Assembly: GCF_000213655.1 (NCBI RefSeq) | Contig: NC_015554.1 | Coordinates: 4,908,149-4,972,148 of the forward strand | DNA: 64,000 nucleotides | Direction of reading: 5' to 3' | Source of the DNA: Alteromonas naphthalenivorans | Lineage (GTDB): Bacteria > Pseudomonadota > Gammaproteobacteria > Enterobacterales > Alteromonadaceae | In this document: positions 8,071 to 17,672 of the stretch, piece after piece | Numbering within the stretch: the stretch's first letter is position 1 | How the letters are laid out: the number at the start of each line of letters is the position of its first letter | The notes under the pieces: model-generated | The model's input: only the letters and a program-made list of their open reading frames with translations | Databases searched by the model: none | Told to the model about the DNA's origin: nothing | Translations under genes and position numbers: made by a program

Positions 8071-11000
8071 TTAAGCTTCACCTGAAAGCCGTTTCCATAC
8101 TTTCAAATAGTCTTCGCCGGACAGCGAGGAATTATCAGGTTTCAAACGCGCCCAATCATCCGGTTTCAAAGACTTCAGATATTCGCTGGCTTTTCGAGGT
8201 GACAGAGTATTTTCTGCACCGACTTCAGTTCGAGCCTTAAAGTCTTCACCGGCACGTTCAGCAATACTACGCGGAACGCTGTTCATCCGCATCAACACGC
8301 CTTCTTCGGTTTTCACACCATGGTAAAGCATCGCTGGGAGGTTATTTAATCTGCGCTTTTCTTCGTCTGTCATGGCTTCAAAATCAAGCCCTGAAGTTGG
8401 CATTTTGCTTAATGCCGACAACCCCCAAGCGCCATTATTGGCCAAATCTCTATAAACCGCTCTGCAAGCTTTAGATATTTGATCTGTAAGGCTATCACCT
8501 TCAAAGTAAGTCTTCGCTATAGATTCAATGGAGCTACCTGTTACCCAAGCCTGGGTAATATCAGCAAGTTTACGATGACTATTCCCCTGTCCTTTACTGA
8601 TCTCTCGTAAACTTTCTTGTAACTGCGGAACCCGCAGCATAATCCCCATCAAGCTTGGCAGCACAGACTTCGATTTATCGCCAAATAGACTCGAAGGCTC
8701 CCAATCTGCAAGCGTTAACTTGTTTTCAAGGTTATTCAAATCCAATAAAGTTGAACGAACGCCCTCTGGAGAGAAGCCTGTAACATCAGCAAGAGAAGCA
8801 TTTTCTGGATGCTCAGCTAACTTTCTAACATACCCTTTGGTAGCCTCAAGAAGCGCATCAGCTTTCTCTTGCGAGGCTTTATCAGCTTTAGCGCGAAGAG
8901 AACCAAACCCGTAGGTATTTCGCAGTAATTGTTCAGCTTCACCAATTACAGCGTCCAAGTTACGTTTTTCATTCCATAAATGAGCGATATAGCTTCTGAA
9001 GTCTGCCCATTGTTCTTGCTGCATAACCCAAGATAAGTTTGCTAATTCCCCCGCGGCTTGAAGATCATCCAGCATTCCTTCCAGGCGGGAAACTAACGAT
9101 GCAGTTGCATCACTAACATATTTCCGGATCTCATTCGGCTGTGCACCTGCTGCAATACCGATAACGCCGACGCTATCATGGCCGATACGCCCAGCCCGAC
9201 CCGCTAGGTTCCAAAATGCCCGATGCGACATTTCATTGCCGTAAGGCAATTTTCTCGTCGCAAGAAAAACAGATGAAACAGGGAAGTTAAGCCCTTGTGC
9301 TATGGTTGTCGTTGCGCACATCACTCGAATATGGCCAGCTTCTGTAAGCCACTCAATTAATGAAAGCGCCTCAGCGGGTAAGCCTGCATGATGCACAACA
9401 ACACCTTTTGACAGCATATCAATTAGCTCAAAGTCCTCACTAATCTCAGCCGCTAGAAAACGCTGAACCAGTTTAATGTCTTCATGCACCGAAACTAAAG
9501 GTTCAAGCTCTGCGGCAACTTTACGAGCAATACTCCAAGCATCTGGAATCGTCTGCGCTACAGCAATACTGGTACCACGCTTAGAGAAAACCTTAGCCAT
9601 AGCAACAGCCTGTGTTGCGAGCCCTTTAGCGCTAGAGTACGTCAGTTTTTGCAGAGGGCGGTTACCATCTACATTGTGGATTCCTTTAAGGTGAATCGTC
9701 CGTTGAGTAGTCGTCAACGTTTCAAAACTTAAATTCCAATCACCACGTTTTTCACCTTTATGAATATCAAATAAGCCAACAATTCTCTCATTCGGTTGCC
9801 AAGCAGAGGTGCCCAAGCTGATGCTTCGGCCACGATCAGCGGCTAGCCATTGAGCTAAATCGTTAGCATTCGGCACAAATGGCATCAATAGTAAGAAGTT
9901 TGCCCGAGGTGATTCTTGCTTAATCGTTGCAAGCAGAAGTTCAATGCGCAAGCCACGAGACTCATCTTCAATATTATGAGCTTCATCCATTACAACCAGA
10001 GCCAATGGGCGCGCGACTTTTTTGTTTCTCATCACCAATTGAAGTTTCTCAGGTGTTGCAACCAAAACCTGAAAAGCACGTGCTTCACCCAAAAGCGCTT
10101 CTTCAAAAGCATCGACTTCAATCGCGCCAGTTAACGGCTCAACTTGAATACCTAATGGGCCAAAATCTTCACGTAATCGTCGGGTAATTTGCGAAACCAA
10201 AGCGCGAGTTGGCGCAACATAGGCCACCCAACCATCATCCTGATCAAACTGATTCAGCGCTTGCAACATGCGGAACTGTGCCAGCGCGGTTTTACCGCCG
10301 GATGTAGGCAAATCAACAATTACCGCTCTACTGGCTTGGTCGAGTAAACCTTGCTCTTGCAGTGCAGCGCGTTGCGGCGGTAACAGTTCAAATAAGCTCT
10401 TGTGCTTAGTCACATGGGAAACAAAGCGTGTCACACGGGAGTTAACCGTATGCGCCACCCACCATAAAGAGCCAGCGACCATTTTTCGGCTTGCGACATG
10501 TAACCAGCGTAAAATCATTTCGAGCTGCGGGTCTTTAGAGGCTTGTGCCGCTTTTTGCGCCGCTTCAAAATGCTGATCTAATTGTGCATCGATCGCTACC
10601 GGTTCGCCTTGCAGCATGTACACAGCCAAACGCTCTGTTGCTTTGGCCCAGTGATAAAGCGCCACTAAACGCATGGCGATGCTTTGCGCCTCTGCACCTT
10701 GGGTTTGTTCTAGTAACGCTTTTTCGTAGTTTGCTTGATCGTTTCGTAAACCAAGCACAATCTCTGAAATCTGATCTAAGTCATCCCAGCGGTTTTTACG
10801 TAGTAGTCGTAACCAACAATCAAAAATTCGGTAAAGCAGACGCTTATCCCAAGTAACACCTGCCACACTGGGTACTGCTAATGTACTGTTCTGCTCTTCA
10901 AACCATCGACGTAAATCGGTCCAGCGATCAGCGCAGTAGGCCAAACCCGATACATGCAAAACATGAAACAAGCGCGCCTCATTGTCACTCGGTACGGGTA

Positions 11001-11313
11001 ATACACGATAAAGCCCGAACGCTCGAAACGCGCCAGCTTGTGCAAGCTCACGAATATTTTTATTGTCCTGATTGGCTACAGGGTGCAACAAAGCGCCAAT
11101 GCCTTCGATCGCGGCCAACTCATACGCTGTTGCTACTTGCTCTAACAAGTCGCTGTCAAACTCCGTTGCCGCATGTTCGAGTAGATTACCCAGCGCCACA
11201 TCAACCAAGCGCCGTTCCGCCATTTGCATAGCTGTATCACGCCGCTCAGCGCTAATGGACTGAACAGCCCAATGCTGATCTACCTGTAGTAAGTGCTCTT
11301 GTGAAAGCGTCAT
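8071..11313 (-). CDS. hamB: Hachiman defence helicase HamB
   Basis: A 1080-residue superfamily 2 helicase. Walker A P-T-S-G-G-K-T is at 336-342, the DEAH box at 443-446, H-H-A-G-L at 641-645 and motif VI G-R-A-G-R at 705-709. This Ski2-like layout with a long N-terminal extension fits HamB, the helicase partner in Hachiman anti-phage defence, where it senses DNA and releases the HamA nuclease. Its ATG overlaps the hamA stop by four bases, so translation is coupled. It is the last gene of a run that begins with a small helix-turn-helix protein and hsdRMS. No obvious terminator follows. The identification rests on pairing with the DUF1837 protein as much as on the helicase itself. Confidence 0.85.
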   Translation of the reverse strand: MTLSQEHLLQVDQHWAVQSISAERRDTAMQMAERRLVDVALGNLLEHAATEFDSDLLEQVATAYELAAIEGIGALLHPVANQDNKNIRELAQAGAFRAFGLYRVLPVPSDNEARLFHVLHVSGLAYCADRWTDLRRWFEEQNSTLAVPSVAGVTWDKRLLYRIFDCWLRLLRKNRWDDLDQISEIVLGLRNDQANYEKALLEQTQGAEAQSIAMRLVALYHWAKATERLAVYMLQGEPVAIDAQLDQHFEAAQKAAQASKDPQLEMILRWLHVASRKMVAGSLWWVAHTVNSRVTRFVSHVTKHKSLFELLPPQRAALQEQGLLDQASRAVIVDLPTSGGKTALAQFRMLQALNQFDQDDGWVAYVAPTRALVSQITRRLREDFGPLGIQVEPLTGAIEVDAFEEALLGEARAFQVLVATPEKLQLVMRNKKVARPLALVVMDEAHNIEDESRGLRIELLLATIKQESPRANFLLLMPFVPNANDLAQWLAADRGRSISLGTSAWQPNERIVGLFDIHKGEKRGDWNLSFETLTTTQRTIHLKGIHNVDGNRPLQKLTYSSAKGLATQAVAMAKVFSKRGTSIAVAQTIPDAWSIARKVAAELEPLVSVHEDIKLVQRFLAAEISEDFELIDMLSKGVVVHHAGLPAEALSLIEWLTEAGHIRVMCATTTIAQGLNFPVSSVFLATRKLPYGNEMSHRAFWNLAGRAGRIGHDSVGVIGIAAGAQPNEIRKYVSDATASLVSRLEGMLDDLQAAGELANLSWVMQQEQWADFRSYIAHLWNEKRNLDAVIGEAEQLLRNTYGFGSLRAKADKASQEKADALLEATKGYVRKLAEHPENASLADVTGFSPEGVRSTLLDLNNLENKLTLADWEPSSLFGDKSKSVLPSLMGIMLRVPQLQESLREISKGQGNSHRKLADITQAWVTGSSIESIAKTYFEGDSLTDQISKACRAVYRDLANNGAWGLSALSKMPTSGLDFEAMTDEEKRRLNNLPAMLYHGVKTEEGVLMRMNSVPRSIAERAGEDFKARTEVGAENTLSPRKASEYLKSLKPDDWARLKPDNSSLSGEDYLKVWKRLSGEA

Positions 11314-12107
11314 GACGCCTCCTGCATAGCCGCTTGAGCACGAGCAGACAGCGTACCAATCATGTTTAGGGGAAGGTATAAAGCGTACATTTCAATATCA
11401 GTTTGCACTGGACAATCGGCCGCCAGTGCTTTTGCTCGGCCAGCAATATCAGAAGCGCTTGGGGCAATATCGCGCACCAAAACACCATAAACAGCAACGT
11501 CCGTTGTGTTCGAGCTCAAATAGCGTTTGGCAGCGCTTTTAAACATCGGTTCCCATGGTGCTCGCACCGCATGGAGCCCTAAATAACGTAAGAGAGCATC
11601 TTTTACTTGGCGATTATCTCGTAGCCCAAACAATTGGGTACCCAAGCTGGTCATCACGCTTGGCGGCGCTTTATTCTCTTCAGACGTTTTTACTTCACCA
11701 AACGCAAAACGGTAGGGAAGCTCAGCATCGTTTACAGGTTGAAATCCAGTCAAATCGCACCCTGCTGGGCTATCGTTCGGGTTTTTAAGATCACGCCCTG
11801 TGGGCCACGGAAACACGCAATTGCCTTTATCTGCCACAAAGGCTTCGGCAATCGCTTCGCCCACTCGCCAATTATCAGGCACGGTTTCATCGATCAGCGC
11901 TTGGCGTAAACCCTCTTGCTCAAACTCCGTGCTCACGACACTGCCAAGTAACTCCTGGAGCTCATCATTGCCTGCGGTATCTTGCAAAATATGCTTTACG
12001 GGGCCAGCTAAAATCTCGCTCACTTGCTCGTCCTGATAAGACAAGCCATGAGCAATAACAGGCTGGGTGCCAGCATCATAAGCAAGCGTCGGTGCAGGCA
12101 TAGACAT
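11310..12107 (-). CDS. hamA: Hachiman nuclease HamA (DUF1837)
   Basis: A 265-residue protein of the DUF1837/HamA family, the effector nuclease of Hachiman defence. The PD-(D/E)xK-like core is visible: Glu85 in G-E-A-I-A-E, Asp118 in G-C-D-L-T-G-F, and Glu138/Lys140 in F-G-E-V-K. In the known system the nuclease is held by HamB and degrades DNA on infection, causing abortive defence. The start ATG overlaps the hsdS stop codon by one base (TAATG), so this gene is translationally linked to the type I restriction genes. No sign of truncation or catalytic loss. Confidence 0.85.
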   Translation of the reverse strand: MSMPAPTLAYDAGTQPVIAHGLSYQDEQVSEILAGPVKHILQDTAGNDELQELLGSVVSTEFEQEGLRQALIDETVPDNWRVGEAIAEAFVADKGNCVFPWPTGRDLKNPNDSPAGCDLTGFQPVNDAELPYRFAFGEVKTSEENKAPPSVMTSLGTQLFGLRDNRQVKDALLRYLGLHAVRAPWEPMFKSAAKRYLSSNTTDVAVYGVLVRDIAPSASDIAGRAKALAADCPVQTDIEMYALYLPLNMIGTLSARAQAAMQEAS

Positions 12108-13243
12108 TAAACCAATTCTCCCTTAAAGGCTTTATCTAAAATTGAAGGCATCAGGGCCTCTAGCTCAGTTGCATTTTCTGATTGAGCTTGTTTAATTTTT
12201 TCAACATAGTTTTGTAATTGATTAAACCAAAGCTGTTTATCGTAATCTGGTACAGGTACCTTAATTTTCTCTAATCTTTTCATCGCCAAGGTTCGGTTTC
12301 GGTCTGCACTACCAGGCGAAGCTGCCTGTACTTGCTCAATACCCTCTTGAGTCAGAAGATAAAACGCCAGAAAGTTTGCAGTTGTTACCCCTTCAGCAGG
12401 TACACATGTGATATACCTGTGCGATCCCACTCGACCGTGATCATTGTCTCCAGCAGCAGCAATAGCGCCTTCCCAAGCCTTAATATTACTTAAAACCAGA
12501 TCACCAGAATGGACGGTATACAGCTTTTGCCAATCAAGTTCCGCACCAATTAATGTCGGCTTATGGAAAATACCTTTGCCAAAAGACCGAGCACCCAGTT
12601 CTGGATACTCACCATCAACTGTAATTTCAATTTGTCTTCTAACAATCGGAGCCACTTCCGATATCGGCTTATAAACTGCGCCTTCAATAATTTTATGGAA
12701 GGCACTACTCAGCATTGCTTGCGCATCAGCCAACACTGTAGATCTCAAATCAATAAAAGCGCTTCTTTTTTGCTCCAATAGCTGGATGCTTTTTACAATG
12801 CTCTTTTGTTGTTCTATCGAAGGAAGCTCAATATCTAATCTTTCAAAAAATATTTCTTTGAATCTGTTTCGTGTTCCAGGCGTGGAACCAGAGCAATCAG
12901 CTTCAACCATTTTTTGGACATGAGGAAGACCAAACCAATAAACCAAATATTCAGGTATTACTTTTGATGTATCTAATTCATACAAAGGAAATTCATTAGA
13001 CACATAACAACCATCCATCACCTCAGGTACAAGTCCAAACGACCCTTGCCAAGCAAACAGTCGGCTGTAAATAAAATCACCAGCTTTAACTTTATTTAGC
13101 TTTGCGGCTGATATTTCTGAACCTGACTTGGTTTCTCTAATAAATGGACCGCCAATTTTAGAGCGCATGCCAAGCATTCTATAAACCTGACCTGACTCAA
13201 CTGGCTCATATCTACGGATTGGTAGCGCAAAATCACCGATCAT
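12107..13243 (-). CDS. hsdS: type I restriction-modification specificity subunit
   Basis: A 378-residue HsdS, the subunit that recognises the bipartite DNA target for both methylation and restriction. Two target-recognition domains are visible (about 1-165 and 195-350). The first ends in a conserved coiled-coil spacer (S-I-E-Q-Q-K-S-I-V...) and the second in a C-terminal helix ending K-A-F-K-G-E-L-V, a typical HsdS terminus. It follows hsdM by one base and its stop overlaps the hamA start. The target sequence cannot be predicted by eye. Confidence 0.92.
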   Translation of the reverse strand: MIGDFALPIRRYEPVESGQVYRMLGMRSKIGGPFIRETKSGSEISAAKLNKVKAGDFIYSRLFAWQGSFGLVPEVMDGCYVSNEFPLYELDTSKVIPEYLVYWFGLPHVQKMVEADCSGSTPGTRNRFKEIFFERLDIELPSIEQQKSIVKSIQLLEQKRSAFIDLRSTVLADAQAMLSSAFHKIIEGAVYKPISEVAPIVRRQIEITVDGEYPELGARSFGKGIFHKPTLIGAELDWQKLYTVHSGDLVLSNIKAWEGAIAAAGDNDHGRVGSHRYITCVPAEGVTTANFLAFYLLTQEGIEQVQAASPGSADRNRTLAMKRLEKIKVPVPDYDKQLWFNQLQNYVEKIKQAQSENATELEALMPSILDKAFKGELV

Positions 13244-13244
13244 A

Positions 13245-14813
13245 TTAGATTTCCGCCTGTAAATGCGCTTTCATTTCTTTCAGCAAATCCAATATTTCTA
13301 GTTCTTTTCCTTGTATTTTTTCAATTAATTGAATTGGCGGTAAATGTTCAAGCGCCTCTAAACTATATGGATTTTTACGATCTAGATTAACGTCGAGAAG
13401 TTTGCCATCGTCATGGTACTTGAGAACATCGTTGGCCTTTATAGTCCAAGCTTGATTTGTAACTTTGCGATTACCCCACCATGCTAGGCAGTCACTAAAC
13501 TCACCATACTCCATCGGTTTAGTCTTGGTGTATTTTTTTCGGCCTTCCGGTGTCTCTATTTGATAGAACCAAATATCTTCTGTTGGGGCAGAACGATCAA
13601 AGAAAAGAACGTTTGCTGGAATATCGGTATAAGGCGCGAATACCCCTTCCGGCAAACGAACAATAGTATGCAGATTAAAGTTCTTTAACAGCTCTTCTTT
13701 AATGCGTGCGCTGATACCATCACTGAAAAGCGTACCATTTGGGACTACAACCGCGGCGCGGCCACCATTGTCTGAACCATGACCAGGGCGTTTGAGTTTA
13801 CGCATGATCAATTGAAGGAACAGCATTGCGGTTTCGGCGGTTTGCATATCTTCCGGGAAGTTACCAAGAATGCCTTTTTCTTCCTCACCACCAAACGGTG
13901 GGTTGGTTAAGATCACATCTACACGATCTTTGTCCCCCATCTCTCGTAGTGGAAAGCGCAGGCTATTTTCAGGGTCAATTCTTGGGTACTCCAAACCATG
14001 CAGTAACAGGTTCATTTGTACCAACAGGTAAGGCAACGATTTGGCTTCACCGCCAAAGATACTGCTTTCTTGCAATACTTCGCGGTCTTCGACTGTTTTA
14101 CACTGGCGCTCTAGGTGTTCGAACGCTTCAACCAAAAAACCACCCGTGCCGCAGGCTGGGTCCAATACGGACTCACCCAACTGCGGGTCCATCACCTCAA
14201 CCATAAAGCGAACCACTGGACGCGGAGTATAAAACTCGCCGGAGTCACCAGCGGCATCACGCATTTCACGCAGCATGGTTTCGTATAAGCGGCTTAAAGT
14301 GTGCATCTCTTCAGATGAGTTGAAATGAATGCCGTTTATTTTGTCGACAACATCACGTAACAAATACCCGTTGATCATGCGGTTTTGCATACCTTTAAAC
14401 ACGGTCGCAATCACATCTCGGCGATCACCACCGTTGTCACCTTGCAGGCTACGCAAGTAGGCAAACAAACCTATGCCACGGGTACCATCAGGTCGCATTG
14501 CTTCGTCGTTGTTAATAAAGGCAATTAACTCGTCGCCGGTGATACCACCTTCAATTGCTGCCCAATCTCGCCAGCGGTATGGCGCTTCGATGGCTGGCTG
14601 AAAGCTTTTTCCTTCTAGCACGGCTTCGGTTTCTCGCATTTGTTCTAAGTCGTCGAGAAACTTCAAAAACATGATCCAAGTGAGCATTGGCAGGCGATCG
14701 AGGTCGCCATTTAAGCCTTTGTCTTTACGCATGATTTGCCGAGACGATTTAACAATCGCACCTAATTGCTGGGCGGTGGTCATCGGCTGATCTGCTTTCT
14801 TTGTTCGTGCCAT
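13245..14813 (-). CDS. hsdM: type I restriction-modification methyltransferase
   Basis: A 522-residue N6-adenine methyltransferase. The SAM-binding motif D-P-A-C-G-T-G-G-F is at about 218-226 and the catalytic N-P-P-F motif at about 304-307. An N-terminal helical HsdM domain precedes them. I place the start at the ATG at 14813 (M-A-R-T-K-K); an in-frame GTG at 14828 is also possible, and neither has a strong ribosome binding site. It methylates the host sites that HsdR would otherwise cut, working with HsdS in an M2S complex. It lies between hsdR and hsdS with short gaps. Confidence 0.93.
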   Translation of the reverse strand: MARTKKADQPMTTAQQLGAIVKSSRQIMRKDKGLNGDLDRLPMLTWIMFLKFLDDLEQMRETEAVLEGKSFQPAIEAPYRWRDWAAIEGGITGDELIAFINNDEAMRPDGTRGIGLFAYLRSLQGDNGGDRRDVIATVFKGMQNRMINGYLLRDVVDKINGIHFNSSEEMHTLSRLYETMLREMRDAAGDSGEFYTPRPVVRFMVEVMDPQLGESVLDPACGTGGFLVEAFEHLERQCKTVEDREVLQESSIFGGEAKSLPYLLVQMNLLLHGLEYPRIDPENSLRFPLREMGDKDRVDVILTNPPFGGEEEKGILGNFPEDMQTAETAMLFLQLIMRKLKRPGHGSDNGGRAAVVVPNGTLFSDGISARIKEELLKNFNLHTIVRLPEGVFAPYTDIPANVLFFDRSAPTEDIWFYQIETPEGRKKYTKTKPMEYGEFSDCLAWWGNRKVTNQAWTIKANDVLKYHDDGKLLDVNLDRKNPYSLEALEHLPPIQLIEKIQGKELEILDLLKEMKAHLQAEI

Positions 14814-14833
14814 AAATCGTGTCGTCACTTCTG

Positions 14834-17224
14834 TTATTGCTGGCTATAGAGCAGCGTTTGTAATTGGTCCACGGCGGTTTTCATTTGCAATGCGCCGCCA
14901 AAGAGATTGGCTATTTCCATCACATTGCCATATTCAGAAATGGGCGGTACCTGTAGCGAATCCGGAATACTAAATTGCTTAGGGCCGTGGTCGGTATATT
15001 TGTCCAGTAAAGACGTTAAGATCGCGCGTGCCTCTGGGCCGTACTGATCAAAAAAGTCCGGTTTGTTTTTCTTCAAATAGTCAGCGCGCTCTTTTCTGGT
15101 TCGCAGCGGTACGTTAAATGCTATGTGACAAAGTAAATCCAATGGATCTGCATCTGTTTTACCCGACTCTGCGACCAAATCATCAAACTGGATCCCCCGT
15201 TCTTGTAATTCGAGAATGATTTCTTCTCTCTTTAACGGATTAGCCCAGCTATCTTTTAGTTCATCCAGTGAGGAAAAGAGAGTCTTTACCTTTTCTGCGG
15301 TGTAGTCGGTATATTGGATGACGCGAAGCTGTTTACCTTCTTCGTCTAGCTCATAGACCAAATGAGACGTAATTTTAACGCTGCCACCGTCTACGTAGTA
15401 CTTTCTCGGTTCGTGCTCCTCTTCATCATCAGCGCCTTCACCTTCAGTATTCACTTCGTATTCACTCGTCTCTTCAGCAACCTCTAACTCTTCAATCTCT
15501 GGTGTTAAAGAGTCATCAACCACTTCTTCACCGTCTTGATCAATCACCACTTCATCTTCAATTTCTGGGTAACCGTCAAAGTCAGGATCAGCAAAATTTT
15601 GTGTGGCGGAGCCGGTATAATCAATGATGTTGAACCACAGCTTGCCGTAATCTTCGCGCAGGCGAGTACCGCGGCCAACAATTTGCTTGAACTCACTCAT
15701 TGAGTTCACAACACGCGCAAGCACAACATTTTTACAAGTTGGCGCATCGACCCCTGTTGTTAATAATTGTGATGTGGTCAGTATCACTGGGGTACTGGTT
15801 TCCAACTCTTGAAAACGACTGAGGTGCCCTTTGCCAATTTTCCCTTCTTCTGATGTCACGCGTGCAACGTAATCTGGATGCTTGCGTGAAAGGTCAGAAT
15901 TCAAGTTATTAAGCGCCCGACGCATTTCATCGGCGTGTTCTTGGTCGACACAAAACACGATCGTTTTTGCAAAACGATCGGTTCGCTTCATAAAGTCGGT
16001 GAGATGCTTAGCAAACGCATCTGTTCGAGCCTTTAACGCAATAACCCGTTCAAAGTCCTTGGTTTGGTATTCACCATCTGGGATTTCTCGTCCAAAGCGG
16101 TCTACATCGCCTTTGCTGGGTCGCCAACCTGCCGCATCGACTTCCGAAATAACTCGGTGTACGCGGTATGGCGCAAGAAATCCGTCATCAATACCTTGGC
16201 GCAAACTGTAGGTGTATATTGGGTTGCCAAAGTAACGATAAGTATCGCGGTTATCTTCACGAAGCGGCGTCGCCGTCATACCGATTTGAAAGGCTGGCTC
16301 AAAATACTCCAGAATTTCACGCCAGTTGCTGTTGTCGCGGGCACTGCCTCGGTGACATTCATCAATGATAATTAGATCAAAGAAGTCTTGCGGAAATTCT
16401 TTATACAAGCCAGGACGACGCTCATCACTGGCAATGGACTGATAAATGGCAAAATAAATTTCACGACTTTTAACAACTTTGCCGCCTTCAATTTTGTGCC
16501 TGGCATCACCAAACGGGGTAAATGTTTTATCCTTTGGGTCATCTACCAACACATTTCTATCTGCCAAAAATAGAATGCGAGGCTTTCTGTAGTCTCCCGT
16601 ACGATTCCAGCGAGCACTCCACAGCTTCCAACTAATTTGAAAAGCGACGACAGTCTTACCCGTACCCGTTGCCATCGTAATTAATGAGCGCTTCTTACCT
16701 TGAAGAACCGACTGTACTGCGCGGTTTATGGCTATTTGTTGATAGTAGCGCGGGGAATATCCCGAAACATGGTGGTAAGGGGACAGCAAGGTATCAAGAT
16801 CTTCATCCTTTAAACCTTCATCGCCACAAAGCCGCTTGAATAACTCATCAGGGGTGGGAAAGCGCGACAACAATTGCTCTTCACCAGTGGTGTAGTCAAA
16901 TTCTAAGATCTCATGACCATTGGTTGAGTAAGCAAACTTTAGCCCTAAGATTTCTGCGTAATCTTTTGCCTGTTGCATCCCTTGGCCGACAGGGCTGTTT
17001 TCAGGTTTAGCCTCAACAACAGCAATAGGAAAGTCGCGAGTGTACTTAAGTAAATAATCCGCTCGCTTTTGCTCCCCACGTTGAACTTTGCTGCCCTTAA
17101 ACTGAACGCGGCCATCGGTAAATGTGTACTGTTCAGTTATTGCGCTAGGATTGTTTTCCCAACCAGACTCTTTAAGCTTTGGCGTCACATAGACCCGGCA
17201 AGTATCTGCTTCGTTTAAGGCCAT
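14834..17224 (-). CDS. hsdR: type I restriction endonuclease subunit R
   Basis: A 796-residue HsdR. An N-terminal PD-(D/E)xK nuclease is visible (Asp56, Glu71-x-Lys73 in V-E-A-K). The motor has Walker A A-T-G-T-G-K-T at 185-191 and a D-E-C-H box at 288-291, and a C-terminal domain binds the methylase. An acidic stretch near 590-625 is unusual but not disruptive. The start at 17224 (M-A-L-N-E-A) has AAGGAAG upstream and lies two bases inside the preceding gene's end; the longer frame overlaps that gene. Together with HsdM and HsdS it translocates and cuts unmodified DNA. It opens the restriction part of the defence operon. Confidence 0.93.
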   Translation of the reverse strand: MALNEADTCRVYVTPKLKESGWENNPSAITEQYTFTDGRVQFKGSKVQRGEQKRADYLLKYTRDFPIAVVEAKPENSPVGQGMQQAKDYAEILGLKFAYSTNGHEILEFDYTTGEEQLLSRFPTPDELFKRLCGDEGLKDEDLDTLLSPYHHVSGYSPRYYQQIAINRAVQSVLQGKKRSLITMATGTGKTVVAFQISWKLWSARWNRTGDYRKPRILFLADRNVLVDDPKDKTFTPFGDARHKIEGGKVVKSREIYFAIYQSIASDERRPGLYKEFPQDFFDLIIIDECHRGSARDNSNWREILEYFEPAFQIGMTATPLREDNRDTYRYFGNPIYTYSLRQGIDDGFLAPYRVHRVISEVDAAGWRPSKGDVDRFGREIPDGEYQTKDFERVIALKARTDAFAKHLTDFMKRTDRFAKTIVFCVDQEHADEMRRALNNLNSDLSRKHPDYVARVTSEEGKIGKGHLSRFQELETSTPVILTTSQLLTTGVDAPTCKNVVLARVVNSMSEFKQIVGRGTRLREDYGKLWFNIIDYTGSATQNFADPDFDGYPEIEDEVVIDQDGEEVVDDSLTPEIEELEVAEETSEYEVNTEGEGADDEEEHEPRKYYVDGGSVKITSHLVYELDEEGKQLRVIQYTDYTAEKVKTLFSSLDELKDSWANPLKREEIILELQERGIQFDDLVAESGKTDADPLDLLCHIAFNVPLRTRKERADYLKKNKPDFFDQYGPEARAILTSLLDKYTDHGPKQFSIPDSLQVPPISEYGNVMEIANLFGGALQMKTAVDQLQTLLYSQQ

Positions 17225-17225
17225 A

Positions 17226-17423
17226 CTATTTTTCTTCCTTGCTGTCATCTGATGCGCCACCAGATCTAACCCACTGATCCACCTCATCTGCTTTAAACTT
17301 CCAAGGCCGACCAATTCTATGAGCTGGCATACTCTTTTTACTGATCCATGAGTACACAGTATCTTTGCTTACGCCAAGATATTCGGCTATTTCTTCAACA
17401 GATAACCAGCGGTCTGAATTCAC
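17226..17423 (-). CDS. small helix-turn-helix protein heading the defence operon
   Basis: A 65-residue protein with the excisionase/MerR-like helix-turn-helix seen in many mobile-element proteins: W-L-S-V-E-E-I-A-E-Y-L-G-V-S-K-D-T-V-Y (6-24), a wing with R-I-G-R-P-W-K-F and D-E-V-D-Q-W-V. GTG start at 17423. Its stop is immediately upstream of the hsdR start, so it is the first gene of the run to hamB. It could regulate the operon or act in excision; the tight spacing with hsdR favours regulation. Family recognition is solid, the role is inference. Confidence 0.75.
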   Translation of the reverse strand: MNSDRWLSVEEIAEYLGVSKDTVYSWISKKSMPAHRIGRPWKFKADEVDQWVRSGGASDDSKEEK

Positions 17424-17438
17424 AAAAGGTACCTAACG

Positions 17439-17654
17439 TTATGAGCTTGAGGCTTTTGTAAAATAGTCACATATTCGCTCAGCAAAGTAAACTTGATTTG
17501 AGCCGAATAGAGAGGATTTAAAAGGATTAAAAAGAAATCCACTTTTACCTTGTCGGTGCACAACCAGTGCGCTAGCGGTATTGTCTGCCTTAGCCTTTAA
17601 TCCTCGCCCAGCCCTTAGGTTGACTGGCGGTACACTGCAAGGCGACAAGCCCAC
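17439..17654 (-). CDS. doubtful 71-codon open frame
   Basis: A 71-codon frame between the DUF927 gene and the helix-turn-helix gene on the same strand. It has no recognisable domain, and a proline- and basic-rich N-terminal half. It may be a small island gene or simply open by chance in the operon's promoter region. Reported because there is otherwise nothing in 17424-17672. Confidence 0.25.
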   Translation of the reverse strand: MGLSPCSVPPVNLRAGRGLKAKADNTASALVVHRQGKSGFLFNPFKSSLFGSNQVYFAERICDYFTKASSS

Positions 17655-17672
17655 ACAAGATTCATCGCCTTT

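Noticed and set aside
15882..16375. Plus-strand frames inside hsdR
   Set aside because: Antisense shadows of a well supported gene, as are the long plus-strand frames within hamB and hsdM.
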